In this document: positions 1 through 10,330 of the stretch, piece after piece | How positions within the stretch are numbered: position 1 is the stretch's first letter | How the letters are laid out: each line of letters opens with the position of its first letter | Source of the DNA: Arbacia lixula | Lineage: Eukaryota; Echinodermata; Echinoidea; Arbacioida; Arbaciidae | Assembly (NCBI GenBank): GCA_963669155.1 | Contig: OZ022596.1 | Location: forward strand, 12,141,724 to 12,205,723 | Reading direction: 5' to 3' | Length of the DNA: 64,000 bases | Notes under the pieces: model-generated | What the model saw: the letters and a program-made list of their open reading frames with translations, nothing else | Databases searched by the model: none | Told to the model about the DNA's origin: nothing | Made by a program: the position numbers and the translations under genes

Positions 1-490
1 TAAATCACACCATGCACTCTTCTCTCCCCCATTATCTGTAATGAAGCTTGCGACTCCCGCAATTTATAATTACCCTGTCGCACTAATATCGCCCTATTGA
101 TTTTTGACGCTATGTAGCAAATGAGCGTACATACATTGTGTCACTGTTGCCACCCATTAGACGGGGCTTAGCGGTTAGTCTCAAAACTACACTATATTGA
201 TAACTATAGATCCTACATGAAGCTTGCAATTAGATATTTAGGTTGTACAAGTCTGAGTAAACAATACACTTTGCTCTGTTTATTGAATGGTGGTAGGTTA
301 AGAGGGGATTGTAATGATTTGAATCAAATTGTGAATGCTCTTATTCTGATTTGGAATATGTTGGCCAATTAGATATTGTCATATGACTGGGTCTGGGTTG
401 CAGACTAATTCTAAACATGTACACATAGCAGTTGGGAATAATTGATTTGACTATGGGTACATTATCTTCTCTCGGTCCCTCATTAATGTG
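1..490. other. Unique AT-rich DNA, no gene seen
   Basis: I see no long open frame, tandem repeat or inverted repeat here on either strand. It runs into the CT tract to its right. Confidence 0.5.
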
Positions 491-494
491 CACT

Positions 495-587
495 TTTCAC
501 TGTCTCCATCTCTCTTTCTCTTCTTATTCTAGCGATATGTACAGATTCATGTTTCTCACTCTCTGTCTCTCTCTCTCTGTCTCTCTT

Positions 588-618
<31 letters not shown>

Positions 619-760
619 CTCTCTCCCTCTCTCTCCTTGCTTTATCTATCTCTAGACTCACCTCTCTCTCTCTCTCTTTATGTCTCTCTGTCTCTGTCTT
701 TGTCTCTCTCTCTATTTATGTCTCTCTGTCTCTCTCTGTCTTTCTCTGTCACTCTCTGTC

Positions 761-806
<46 letters not shown>

Positions 807-890
807 TCCCCTTGTTTCATCTATATCTAGACTCACATCTCTCTCCCTGTTTCTGTCTGTCTGTCTCTCTCTATGCTTGCTTTATATCTA
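495..890. repeat. (CT)n imperfect microsatellite
   Basis: Long pyrimidine tract of CT with TCTG, TTTC and CCCT interruptions. It contains a near-duplication around the words ATCTATCTCTAGACTCACCTC and CTATATCTAGACTCACATC (about 640 and 820). The Leu/Ser open frames on the plus strand are translations of CTCTCT and are not genes. Confidence 0.95.
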
Positions 891-1121
891 CTGACTCACC
901 TCTTGATCTCTCGTTCTCTGCGTTCCCCTCAGAGGGTTCTATAAGAAACAATGTTTAAGGAAAACAACAAATTTAGTCTTCAAGACAAACATAGTCTTTC
1001 TTTACAGATTCATAATAAAGCAGGTTGTAAATTCAAGTTAAATACTCTTCTTTCTGTACAGGTCAAAGTCAAAAAGTCAAAATGTGACAAATATACAAGT
1101 ATTTAGAATCTAAACCATGAG

Positions 1122-1345
1122 CTAGTTTGGTTTTTAGGTTGTTGGGCATTTCTGAATCAAACTATTTAATAAATGCGTCTAGTTGACCGCAGTCTCCTGA
1201 TCATTTTCCAGTTCTTCTCTAGCACCTATTAAAAGCCAGTAGAATATAAACATCACTTTTGTCAGAACTAGACCCAAAAATGCATTTGTGCTCATATGGA
1301 TAACAAATTGAAAACATACTGGAAGGAAAAAGTTGGTGGATATTT
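1122..1345. mobile_element. A-family MITE, degraded
   Basis: It aligns by eye with the A consensus (type copy at 16146-16350): a GTTGGGCATTTCTGAATC start, then AATAAATGCGTCTAG, CAGTCTCCTGATCATT and a CAGAACTAGACCC segment. The outer TAGCCTGG end is worn away. Non-coding. Confidence 0.5.
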
Positions 1346-1408
1346 TGTTTGTTTTCATGGTACCAAACAATTTCAATTCAATCAATACCACAACACACAT
1401 GGAAACCA

Positions 1409-1529
1409 GGGGCCATATTCATGAAACCTTCCTAGCCTAGGTGACATCTAGTTACTTAAAATGCATGTAGCTGAATGTAGAGACTTCAGTAGCCAGCTAG
1501 GCTTAGTAAGGTTTCATGAATATGGCCCC
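1409..1529. mobile_element. Z-family palindromic foldback (121 bp)
   Basis: The ends are near-perfect inverted repeats: GGGGCCATATTCATGAAACC at the left and the complement GGTTTCATGAATATGGCCCC at the right. Inside, AGCCTAG and CTAGGCT also pair. It is too short to code. A second copy lies at 16844-16959 and a lone arm at 33203, so it is a dispersed family. No clear target duplication is visible. Confidence 0.85.
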
Positions 1530-1545
1530 AGTTCTATAGTTATGA

Positions 1546-2225
1546 ATATTGCCTTCAATCCATGGAAATTTGCTGCAATGATTTTCTGACCACAAGTTCA
1601 AATAAATCCCAGATTAGATGTTCAAAACAGACTAGCAGCCAGGCTAGAAGCAAAGGTGATATATATTTTTTAAAGCAACAAACCAATTCAATGCGATCAG
1701 AACAACAGCAAGACACAGTATGGAAAACTGATCTATATAAATGACTATTGCCTGCAATCGGAAATTCCCTAAATTGATTTTCTGACCACCAGCTCAAATA
1801 AATCCCAGATTAGAAATTTAAAACAGCCTGGAAGCCAAACTAGAAGCAAAGGTAGTGGATTTTAGGTATTTGTTTTTCAGGCAACAAACCAATTCAATCA
1901 GAACAACAACACAGTATGGAAACCAGGTCTATATAAATGACTATTGCCTGCGATCGGCGCAAATACCCTGCATTGATTTTCTGACCACCAGCTCACATTC
2001 ATCCAAGATTACACATTCAAAACAGCCTGGAAAAAAGTGGAAGCCGAGCTAGAAGCAAAGTAGTGGATTTTTTGTCTTGTTTTTAAGGCAACAAACCAAT
2101 TCAATCACAACAACAACGCAGCATGGAAACCCAGTCTATAGTAAATGACTATTGCCTGCAATCGGAGTAAATTCGCTGCATTGATTTTCTGACCACCAGC
2201 TCACATTAATCCTCGATGGATCCCG
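1546..2225. repeat. Tandem repeat, about 200-bp unit, 3.5 copies
   Basis: The word GATTTTCTGACCAC recurs at about 1580, 1776, 1975 and 2183, so spacings are 196, 199 and 208 bp. Each unit also carries AACAAACCAATTCAATC, ACAGTATGGAAAC and GACTATTGCCTGCAATCGG. An A-like CAGCCTGGAAGCC piece lies in each unit, so the array may have grown from an A copy plus flank. Short open frames here repeat with the unit and are not genes. Confidence 0.9.
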
Positions 2226-2284
2226 ATGGATTCCCATCATCAGATCAATAGTACTCAATGACCAGGAGCCAGTGCCATCTGTTC

Positions 2285-2480
2285 ACTCTGCACTAGGCTC
2301 GCTTCCAGACTGTCAGACATTTCTACATTCACACAAGGACCACATTAACTGTCAGCCTGGCTTCCAGGCTGTAGGACAATTTTTTTTATCCAAATTGAAA
2401 AATACAGTCGAGTACTCAAAGAAAATAGCAATTCCCCTCTGTTCTCAGACCATCACAAAAGAAATTATGAATTGTTTAGT
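2285..2480. mobile_element. A-family MITE fragments, two left ends in tandem
   Basis: GCTTCCAGACTGTCAGACATTT (from 2299) and AGCCTGGCTTCCAGGCTGTAGG (from 2356) are both A left termini in the same orientation. Neither has a clear right end. ATTTCTACATTCACACAAG also recurs at about 2318 and 2491. Confidence 0.6.
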
Positions 2481-2582
2481 CTCTTGTTGAACATTTCTAC
2501 ATTCACACAAGTATTACATGAACTATCAAAATGCTTGTCGGTCAATCAGAACAAAAGAAGAAGAATGAATGAAATATTATTC

Positions 2583-3007
2583 CAGGGTTCCCAGTATTCC
2601 AAGAAAACAAAATTCGTGATGTTTTCCCTCATGATGTCTCAAAATGCCATGACAATTATTTCTACTCATTTCCAGTTCAACATGTTTTCTATGTTGGTTG
2701 CAGTTAATTAGTGTACAAAATCATGTTTAAAGTTAGAGGCCATATTTTGGTTATACACGACTGCCATGACAGCTACTTGTATTGCAGTCAAAGAGGTTGC
2801 ACTGAAAAAACACATTTGCCAGTCATCCAATGGATATTGTTTCGATATGCAACCAAATAAAACAGAGTCTGATTTACTACTTTCGATTTTGGGGCCAATC
2901 AAGATTCCCTGACTTTTCCCTGATTTGAGGCAAAGTCCCTGAATTTTCCCTGACTGGAAAAAAGTGAAATGATTTTCCCTGATTTCCCTAATGGGGTGGG
3001 AACCCTG
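2583..3007. mobile_element. Candidate hAT-like non-autonomous element, CAGGGTTCCC ends
   Basis: The segment starts CAGGGTTCCCAG and ends GGTGGGAACCCTG, a 10-bp perfect terminal inverted repeat. The right part carries repeated TTTTCCCTGAT words (2905-2990), a composition common in metazoan elements with CAGGG ends. Flanks (TATTATTC left, TATTCTGC right) are only a poor match for an 8-bp target duplication, so the family call is tentative. No transposase frame is present. Confidence 0.5.
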
Positions 3008-3118
3008 TATTCTGCCATGGATTACATTCTAGTTTGATTTCAGGATACCAGCAAAATATCATCTCAAAATAATTCAAAAATCCTTGAAATTGAGCAACAA
3101 TCTGGACACCTAGGATGA

Positions 3119-3322
3119 CGCAAAAAGTTTCTGCTATTGATTACAACCAATCAAGCTTACAATCATTTCCATTACTCTCCTTAACTTTTAAACCTTTCAG
3201 TGTCATTGGTTTATGAAAAGGAGGAGAATGAACACAGTTTCTGCTATTGATTACAGCAAAAAAAATCATTACCATTACTACCCTTTATTTTTAAACCTTT
3301 CAGTGTCATTGGTTTATGAGAA
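3119..3322. repeat. Two-copy tandem duplication, about 110 bp
   Basis: GTTTCTGCTATTGATTACA occurs at about 3127 and 3236. AAACCTTTCAGTGTCATTGG occurs at about 3191 and 3294. The second unit runs straight into the L repeat. Confidence 0.85.
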
Positions 3323-3800
3323 GTTTAATAAGTCGATGAGTTTGTACCAGCTTGGTACTGGGAGGCGTACATAATCACAAGGTGTCCCATTCCCAAAAGT
3401 CACAAAACTCGGCAGGAATCAGCAGTATACCCTAACAATAACATGTATGAAATCTCACAGTCATAGCTTACCAAATATTTTCAGGAGAAGTGACTGTCCT
3501 TATTTATGTTTGTACCGCAGTGAGCATAGTCTACATTCATAATCGTATTGTCCCTCTCAGCACACGATGCAGGCATGGCTCCCATTGAACGCATGCACCG
3601 TTAAGCAGACAGATGTGGACCGCAGCGCACAGGGGTCTCCGGTCTCTAGGCTATAGGTTTTGGATATCCCGCCCCAAACCTCCTCAAAATTGACTGATTG
3701 CTAAAATTTCGCTTAAAGTCAGTTTCTAGTTCTTTCATTAGGAGGGAAGTTTTAGTACATTATCTTCTTTCATTTTCCGTGTTTTTTTTACAAAATCTTA
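3295..3800. repeat. L-family dispersed repeat, copy 1
   Basis: It shares the ordered words AAGTCACAAAACTCGGCAGG, ATCAGCAGTATA, GAAATCTCACAGTCATA, GTCTACATTCATAATC, GAACGCATGCAC and CTCTAGGCTATA with copies at 14468-14770 and 56810-57500, plus a short reversed piece at 46255-46345. Length is about 450 to 500 bp. No coding capacity is seen, and the class (SINE, MITE or LINE end) is unknown. Confidence 0.75.
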
Positions 3801-4075
3801 TTTTCTTTACCTGAAAAAACTTAAAAACCACTGGCATTTTCCACAGATAAGACAGGAAAGGCAACAGTATCATATTCAGGACAACCACTGGAGTTCTAAG
3901 AAATGATTTACAGGTAAAGCTCTATTTCATTTCCACTGGGAGTTCTTCACACCTTGCTCATCTGGGAAAGTTATGCAGTCCAATCAGTCCTAATGACCTA
4001 CTTCAGCGAATCACATTAAATGGTCCCCTTCCCTCTATCTGTTCATAAATATTGAACTCAAAGCACCTGCCGGTA

Positions 4076-4348
4076 TAGCCTGCCATCCAGCCTGTTGGAT
4101 ATTTTCTTAGATTTATCAGACTCTATTTGTCTGTTAGGATCAGAAATGTCAAATAGCCTGAAAGCCAGGCGATTGGACATAACTGACAAATAGAGTCTGA
4201 TAAATCTAAGACTAGTCGCTGTATCATTCTCCCCTTTTCTCAGTTTGGGCAAGCTGGAGAAAAATTGAGAATGATAGTCTACTACAGCCAGACCCCATCA
4301 CTGAATAGTTTGGTTTAGAAAATGCCTAACAGCCTGGAAGCCAGGCTA
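4076..4348. mobile_element. Rearranged A-family MITE with internal inverted duplication
   Basis: Outer ends are A termini (TAGCCTGCCATCCAGCCTG at left, CAGCCTGGAAGCCAGGCTA at right). An extra AGCCTGAAAGCCAGG right end lies inside at about 4156. CTTAGATTTATCAGACTC (about 4107) and GAGTCTGATAAATCTAAG (about 4193) form a long inverted pair around it. This looks like two A copies joined head-to-head, or one copy after template switching. Confidence 0.8.
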
Positions 4349-4750
4349 GATTTGAGTTTTACAAACACTTGAGTCTGAGTGAGGAGACTAGCTCATTTCC
4401 AGCCATTCCCATGGCGCAGACTGTATATTAAGCCTGCCTGCTTGCACATTTCAATTAGCCTGTGCTTAGAGAATGCAGTATATTAATAATATCCTAATCC
4501 ATGCGCTAGATCAGGCATGGCTAATCCCATACAATTGGCTAGCCATAGGCATCTCTGGGATTGTGTAGTCTTGCTGGTTCAGACCCTATTGCGACACCGC
4601 TTGATTGTTTGTATATAAAGGCTACAAGGCTACAAGACAGAAGGCTCAAATTAATTGGAGTTTGAATATCACAATTATTATCCACATACAGATCTCCATC
4701 CTGTGCTAAACTGCCAACTGCAACAAGGGCATCCCAAGCTGGTCTTTCAC
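4349..4750. other. Unique DNA, no gene seen
   Basis: AT-rich with an imperfect local inverted repeat around 4520-4570. No recognisable coding or RNA feature. Confidence 0.4.
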
Positions 4751-4754
4751 AAAT

Positions 4755-4925
4755 TAATCTAAGGCCCCTTTCATATTGAGAGCCAAAGAGGAGTTACTGC
4801 GGAGTCCAGGAGGAGTTACTCCACTTTGGAGGGCAAAGATTCAAAGTGGAGTACTCAACCCACTTTGAGAAGAGGGTTACAAACGGAGTCACTCCGCATC
4901 GGAAATGTGGTATGCGCTTATTGCT
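4755..4925. repeat. Short-motif cluster around GGAGTTACTCC
   Basis: GGAGTTACTGCGGAGTCC, GGAGTTACTCCAC, CAAAGTGGAGTACTCAACC and CGGAGTCACTCCGC recur within 170 bp, many self-complementary. The left border AAGGCCCCTTTCATATTGAG could be a transposon end, but no partner end is clear. Confidence 0.4.
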
Positions 4926-4929
4926 GTGA

Positions 4930-5215
4930 CCTGCGACCCCGACCGTCAACAACAAGTGCATGTGCAACACTTTGAGTGTATGAATGTCAGCGCCAGCTCG
5001 CCGACATTGTGAAGACTATTACTACAGCTGATTTTGATTCGTACTGTGTTTGTTTGATTCTAGATTCTCTGATTAAGTATCTGAAACCTTTACCGTAATT
5101 ACAGAACTTCTCTATTTCCAACCACAACTGCGTAAGCTTATATTTCAGTTGTTTTCCTTGCATCTCGCGGACGTATAGTATACTTTCGGCGCTCACGCTG
5201 CACACATCGCTAGGT
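4930..5215. other. Relatively CpG-rich unique segment
   Basis: This stretch holds more CG dinucleotides than its surroundings and is not repeated in the window. A 94-residue minus-strand open frame (5271 to 4987) crosses it. Its product resembles nothing I know and has no domain features, so I do not call it a gene. Confidence 0.3.
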
Positions 5216-5221
5216 AGCGCA

Positions 5222-5295
5222 TGTTTACAATGGCAACTTGTATGGAAACCCTGAATTTGACTGACTGTCAAGCAAGTAAGTTTTATGCAAAAGGG
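5222..5295. mobile_element. U-family MITE, truncated
   Basis: TGGCAACTTGTATGGAAACC, TGAATTTGACTGACTGT and AAGTTTTATGCAAAAGGGACC match the neighbouring full U copy, with its left end missing. Confidence 0.6.
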
Positions 5296-5303
5296 ACCTT
5301 CAC

Positions 5304-5444
5304 CCCTGTTGCATAGAACTAACCATTGATGGTAACTTTGCTATCACTGGCAACTTCGATGGAAACCTTGAATTTGACTGGTTGTAGAGCAATGTTACCA
5401 CTGATAGCATTATTACCATTAATGGTAAGTTTTATGCAACAGGG
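5304..5444. mobile_element. U-family MITE (141 bp)
   Basis: Terminal inverted repeats: CCCTGTTGCATAGAACTAAC at left, and a right end that complements it (GGTAAGTTTTATGCAACAGGG region). ACCATTGATGGTAA near the left end and TACCATTAATGGTAA near the right are themselves palindromic. Related copies: 5222-5295 and 54385-54532. Confidence 0.8.
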
Positions 5445-5519
5445 TCCTGTTCTTTCACAATGCACCTCTGCATCCCTCTTTAAGAACACTCTAGAAAGTG
5501 TTCCCATCATTTATACCTG

Positions 5520-5790
5520 TCTAAAAAGACAGTGTGTGATTACCAACAAGAGTGTGTGCGATTACCAACAAGACTCTGGCGATATGGGGGAAAGAAAAGG
5601 CGCATGTGTCACATGTCCGACACATGTTTGAACGTGTGAGTCATGCAGGAATATTAAACATGCAACAAAAATTTTCCTGTGTGACCATTTACAATAGGGA
5701 AAAACTGGCAATGTTTCAAAAAATGTTTCCCAGTGCAACATTTACAATAAGGAAACATGGCCATGTTCCAAAAAATGTTAGCAAAATCAT
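5520..5790. repeat. Small local duplications
   Basis: GTGTGATTACCAACAAGA and GTGCGATTACCAACAAGA are adjacent copies (5533-5575). ACCATTTACAATAGGGAAAA and AACATTTACAATAAGGAAAC recur near 5682 and 5738. No gene. Confidence 0.6.
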
Positions 5791-5899
5791 TCTCCAGATG
5801 AGGACACTTCAGCAAATGCTTGAGGCTATGTTGGGGGTATCAACTTTCATCTTTTTGCTGGCAATTTCAGAAAAATTCATAGCTGGCAATGTAAATAAT

Positions 5900-6032
5900 A
5901 ATCAAATATACCATGCACCGAGAAGTTCCAGTGAAATTATGGATTCCAAGGTAGCAGGAATAGTACTATTCCAGCCACAGAGGAATCCATAATTTCACCT
6001 GGTACTTCGAAATAGTGCATGGTATATTTGAT
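5900..6032. mobile_element. Foldback element, 133 bp
   Basis: AATCAAATATACCATGCAC at the left pairs with GTGCATGGTATATTTGATT at the right. Internally, AAATTATGGATTCC pairs with GGAATCCATAATTT. The loop is about 30 bp. It abuts another TIR element at 6033, possibly as two insertions side by side. Confidence 0.85.
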
Positions 6033-6395
6033 TTATATCCTACAACTATTAAAACAGAGAAAACGATATGTCAACTTGTGATTTTTCCTTGTCACGCAAG
6101 CAAATGATGCAAATTATGACGAAAAAGGATGTTGTTTATGTTTGCATGCACAACTGATCGACGACCTTTCACCGCAGCGGCTGCGCAAGCTCAGTACAAA
6201 AATGAAGCGATCGATCGACGGATATCGATAGCAAAATTTCCAGTTTTCTGAAATGGTGATGTCAGAATATTGGTATAGTGAAAAATATTTCTAGGTCTGA
6301 CGTCATGCAACATCATAGTTGAAATATATTTGGTCACATGGTGCTGTTTGAACCAATCACTATACAGGATTCAATCTATGTAGGATATAAATTGC
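6032..6395. mobile_element. Candidate TIR element (about 363 bp)
   Basis: Left end TTTATATCCTACA, right end TGTAGGATATAAA, a 13-bp inverted match. The interior is GC-richer than the surroundings and holds a TGACGTCA at 6298-6305. No open frame of note. Seen once, so the borders are less certain. Confidence 0.6.
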
Positions 6396-6743
6396 AAAGA
6401 GAATGAGATACAGCCAGATGAAGATGAGTGGTTGGAGGGGAGAAGACACGCATGCGAGCGCGATATCATAATAGCCAGGTGCTGGGGAAAGTGCTCACAA
6501 GGAAATAGCAAAGGTCAATTTCCGCAAGAAGGTGGGTTCACACGGAAGAGGCTTACCGCTATTCTTTCCCATAATGGCAATTTTATCGGGCCTTTTAGAA
6601 GATGTATGTACTCCTGTGAAGCAGCTAACTGTCTTCATACTTAAAGATTGCTACACAGAAGGATTTTCTTGATTTGCCATAACAGACAACCTTTCAACAA
6701 AGTTCAAATGCCAAGACGTTTGAATGTCATGTGTACACAGACC
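6396..6743. other. Unique DNA, no gene seen
   Basis: A 70-residue plus-strand open frame (6432-6644) lies here. It has no features of a known family, no partner exon and no neighbours that support it. Confidence 0.4.
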
Positions 6744-7345
6744 TTAAAGGGATAGTTCACCCTGAAATGATTTTGGCTTCAATAAAAGGAGATACAAGAA
6801 AGAAAAAAATTAGTGAAGGTTTGACGAAAATACGTCAAAGGATAAAAAAGTCATTTTTGAAATTTCAATTTTGAGGCATCACGTTCGTGGTGCTCTCCCA
6901 TATGTTGTGTGCTGTTTGATTCCAGAAATTACTCTTTTAATGTCTTTGATGAAGGAATAATTTTCTTTTCATAGAGGTATGTACACTACAGCTCAAGGGA
7001 ATTGGCATAGGGGAAGGGAAAGGGAAGAAAGGGAAGGAGCCACAGTTTTAAACCGCGGTATATTATGTCCAGTTCAGCATGAAACATGCTGCTTTTGCCT
7101 AAAAACCATCATGTTTCATGCTTAACTGGACAAAATATACCGCGGTTTAAAACTGCAACTCCTTCCCTTTCTTCTCTTTCCCTTTCCCTATGCCAATTCC
7201 TCTGAGCTGTAGTATATATGTAAAAACATGTTTCTAATGATGTATCAAATGCACAGGTAAAATTATGCATATCATTTTGAGAAAAATGTTCCCAAAAAAT
7301 TGTACACAACATACATGTATGGGAGAGTACCTCACACATTGGAGC
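6744..7345. mobile_element. B-family MITE interrupted by a C element
   Basis: The left part starts TTAAAGGGATAGTTCACCC and follows the complete B copy (20162-20667) through GTGAAGGTTTGACGAAAAT and GTGCTCTCCCATATGTTGTG. It breaks at 6984 where a C element is inserted, and resumes at 7213 with GTAAAAACATGTTTCTAATG, ACACAACATAC and GGGAGAGTACCTC. The far right arm is missing after about 7345. The B copy therefore predates the C insertion. Confidence 0.85.
6984..7212. mobile_element. C-family MITE, copy 1 (inside B)
   Basis: Left end CACTACAGCTCAAGGGAATT. The right end complements it (AATTCCTCTGAGCTGTAG). Flanking TA on both sides fits a TA target duplication. The interior is a long hairpin: AACCGCGGTATATTATGTCC pairs with GGACAAAATATACCGCGGTT, and CAGCATGAAACATG with CATGTTTCATGCT. 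Other copies: 52347-52577 and 54747-54955. Confidence 0.9.
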
Positions 7346-7404
7346 AAGCTACAACAACAAAAGAGTCCCATGTAAACAGACCATAAGATGGCATCTATTA
7401 ACCT

Positions 7405-7725
7405 TGCTATTGTCAAAGCACAGGTACACTGCATTATAATTTGACCATTCATTCTCTACCGGTCAAGTGTTTCATAACACGCTCAAATCCCAGGGCAGAG
7501 CAGGATTTCAGCATAAGATGGCTTCTTTCAGTCCCATAGGCAATAAATGGTGTATTGTTGACATGAGAGAATAATGGCTTCGGACTGCACCATGGTCAAA
7601 GCACAGGTGCGCTACATTGTATTTGACCTTTCATTTTCCATCGGTCAAGTACTTCATATCAAGCTCTGTTGACCGAATGATTTAACCCGCTCAGTCCCAT
7701 AGGCAAGAAACCAAGTTATTATTGA
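7405..7725. repeat. Two-copy tandem duplication, about 190 bp
   Basis: GTCAAAGCACAGGT, TTTGACC-TTCATTTTC, CGGTCAAGT-CTTCATA and CAGTCCCATAGGCAA appear in the same order twice (from about 7413 and about 7597). Copies are diverged by substitutions. Confidence 0.8.
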
Positions 7726-7759
7726 TATGGTATTGTCAGTGCTTTAGTACAAACATTAC

Positions 7760-9420
7760 ACAAAGAAATTCTGAGTGCTTATGATATCTTAAAAGTTGTA
7801 CATTACAGTATCCAATATGTGATCACTTTGAAGAAAAGCATATATCCATCAATGTATAATATCCTCGTTTTTAAATTGTCATGTTATACACAGTGAGATA
7901 ATGTTCATATTGCTGTGCTATAAATGAGCTACAGAATAATTTTGAGCAAATAATTCTACAAAGAAATAATGTACTTACAATATAGGCTGTAGAAGTTGAT
8001 TAATACAGTTTCCAAAATGTGGTCATGTTGTACAATAACATGTATCCATCACTGTATAATTCATCCCTGGTATAAGGGTAATCACGTACATGTGTACAAC
8101 ACAGCAAAGTCTGTACATTGGTATGCTATATGAGAAATGAGCTACTGTATACAAATAATGCAACAAAATAATGTACTCACAATATACACTGTCAAAGTTG
8201 AACACTACAGTATCTTAACTGTGGCCATGTGCATGAATGACTTTTATCCATCACTTTATAATATATGATTGGTATCTTTTTATCATGAAACATATAGCTA
8301 AGTGATTACATTGATGAGCTATACGATGAATGAGCTACAGTATTCAAGTGATGTGATAAATTAATGTACTTACAATATACGCTGTAAACGTTAATCATTC
8401 CAGTACCCAAAATGTGGTATTTACATGAACAGCGTGTATCCATCCGCATTCATCCATGCATAATATATCCTTGTTATCAAGTGTAGATGCGGCAGTGTTA
8501 TATGACTAATGAGCTACAGTATTCATGCAAGTATAATAATGTGATAAATGAATGTACACATGTACTTACATTATAGGCTACAGAAGTTGAACACTACAGT
8601 ATCCAAAATGTGGTCTCATGCATGAATAATATATTTTCATTCCTAATATATCCCTGGTATGAGGGTGATAACATTTAACATACAGCAAAGTGTTTTCATT
8701 GTTACACACGGTGATTAATGTCAGTAAAATAATGCACTTAAAATATATGTTGTAGAAGTCGATCACTTCAGTGCCCAACATGTGGTCATTTTGTAGAAAA
8801 ACATGTATCCATCACTGTTTAATATATCCCTGGTATAAGGGTTATCACGAAACACACAAGCAAAGCGTTTAAATTGCTATGCTTTATGATTCATGAACTA
8901 TGGTATTAATGCAATGTGATGAAATGATGAACTCACAATATAAAGTCACACACTACAGTATCCCAAACGTGGTCACTTGCACGAACAACATGTACCCAAC
9001 ACTGTATAATACATCCCTGGTAGGGTCATCACAAAACACACAACAAAGCGTTTACATTGCTATGCTTTATGATTCATGAGCTAAGGTATTAATGCAATCT
9101 ATAATGTGATGAAATGATGAACTTACAATATAAAGTCGCACACTACAGTATCCAAATTGTGGCCATTTGCACGAACAACATGTACCCAAAACTGTATAGT
9201 ATATCCCTGGAATAAGGTTTATCACAAAACACACAGCAAAGCACTTACATTGACATGCTATATAATTAATGTGATCTATAACGTGATCAAATAATGTACT
9301 TACAACATACGTTGCACACTACAGTATCCCAAATGTGGTCACTAGCACGAACAGAGTGTATCCATCACTGTATAGCGTAATATCCCTGGTATATACACAG
9401 TCTAGGAGTTGTCATGTAAC
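7760..9420. repeat. Divergent satellite, about 190-bp unit, nine copies
   Basis: The word AGTATCCAAAATGTGGTCA, with variants, occurs at about 7808, 8009, 8210, 8401, 8597, 8770, 8957, 9147 and 9322. Each unit also carries CATCACTGTATAATATATCC, TACATTGCTATGCTTTATGA, TGAGCTACAGTATT and TGTACTTACAATATA. Unit lengths drift from about 173 to 201 bp. Short open frames within it are unit artefacts. Confidence 0.95.
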
Positions 9421-9660
9421 ACGACGGTGAGTGTTGATGCTAGTGAGGGATCCCATTAATGAGCTTTGGTATTCATGTGCGACCGGGGTCTGTAGGGACC
9501 GGGTTACAGCCACTCGTTTCATCTCTGTCACCTTGGCTGGGTAAGTCCCGTTCACATGCGGAGGTTAAGCTGGAGTTAATCTGCTGGTGGTTGTTATTTG
9601 TGTGTTGTTTGGCCATATGTCTTTCTAGTTGATCCTCTTTCACACATGTCTTTGTTTGTA
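9421..9660. other. Unique segment with two GT-donor-like sites
   Basis: ACGGTGAGTG (about 9424) and CTGGGTAAGT (about 9537) look like splice donors. No adjoining open frame reads as a plausible protein on the plus strand, so no exon is called. Confidence 0.25.
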
Positions 9661-9822
9661 TCTCTGTCATTCCCTTCCCTCCTTCCTGCCCTCTCCCACC
9701 CCCCTCTCTCTGTTTTCTTTGTTAATATTTTTCTTCACCCCCCCCCCACAGCTATGACGGTCTGTCTTCCTGTCTCATTCTCCATCTTTCATTGATTCTC
9801 CTACACCTGCCGCCCCCCCCCC

Positions 9823-9909
<87 letters not shown>

Positions 9910-10051
9910 TCTCATTTTCTGTCTATCTACTGTATGTTTCTCTCTCTCTATGCCAGTCTACCGATCTCTCCCCCTATATATTTATCTCTCCATACATCTT
10001 TCTCTATTTTGTCCCCCTCTCCCCCTCTCTGTCTCCCTGTCTCTTTCTCTC

Positions 10052-10114
<63 letters not shown>

Positions 10115-10262
10115 TATCACCTCTTTCTCTATCTTGCTCCCTCCCCTTCACTCTCTATGTTTCACTGTTTTTCTTTTAATCACCCATTCAATTTCTCTCT
10201 CTTTCTCTTTCTCGTTCTTTTGCTTTCTTTCTTTCTCTCTCTCCCACTCTCTCTATCTTTCC

Positions 10263-10294
<32 letters not shown>

Positions 10295-10330
10295 TCCTTC
10301 AGCTCCCTCTCTCTTTACCTCTTTATCTGC
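9660..10330. repeat. Pyrimidine-rich block with long (CT)n runs
   Basis: Uninterrupted CT runs lie at about 9825-9905 and 10057-10111, with C-runs at 9738 and 9812 and mixed CTTT/CCCT between. Several overlapping Leu/Ser/Pro-rich open frames on the plus strand, and a Glu/Arg frame on the minus strand, are translations of the repeat. Confidence 0.95.

Noticed and set aside
4987-5271. 94-residue minus-strand frame as a gene
   Set aside because: Ordinary composition but no recognised domain. It runs into a U element at its start, and there is no second exon.
7760-9420. CRISPR-like array (repeats with spacers)
   Set aside because: The repeated words are diverged, the whole unit and not only a short repeat is similar between copies, and the genome is clearly animal.
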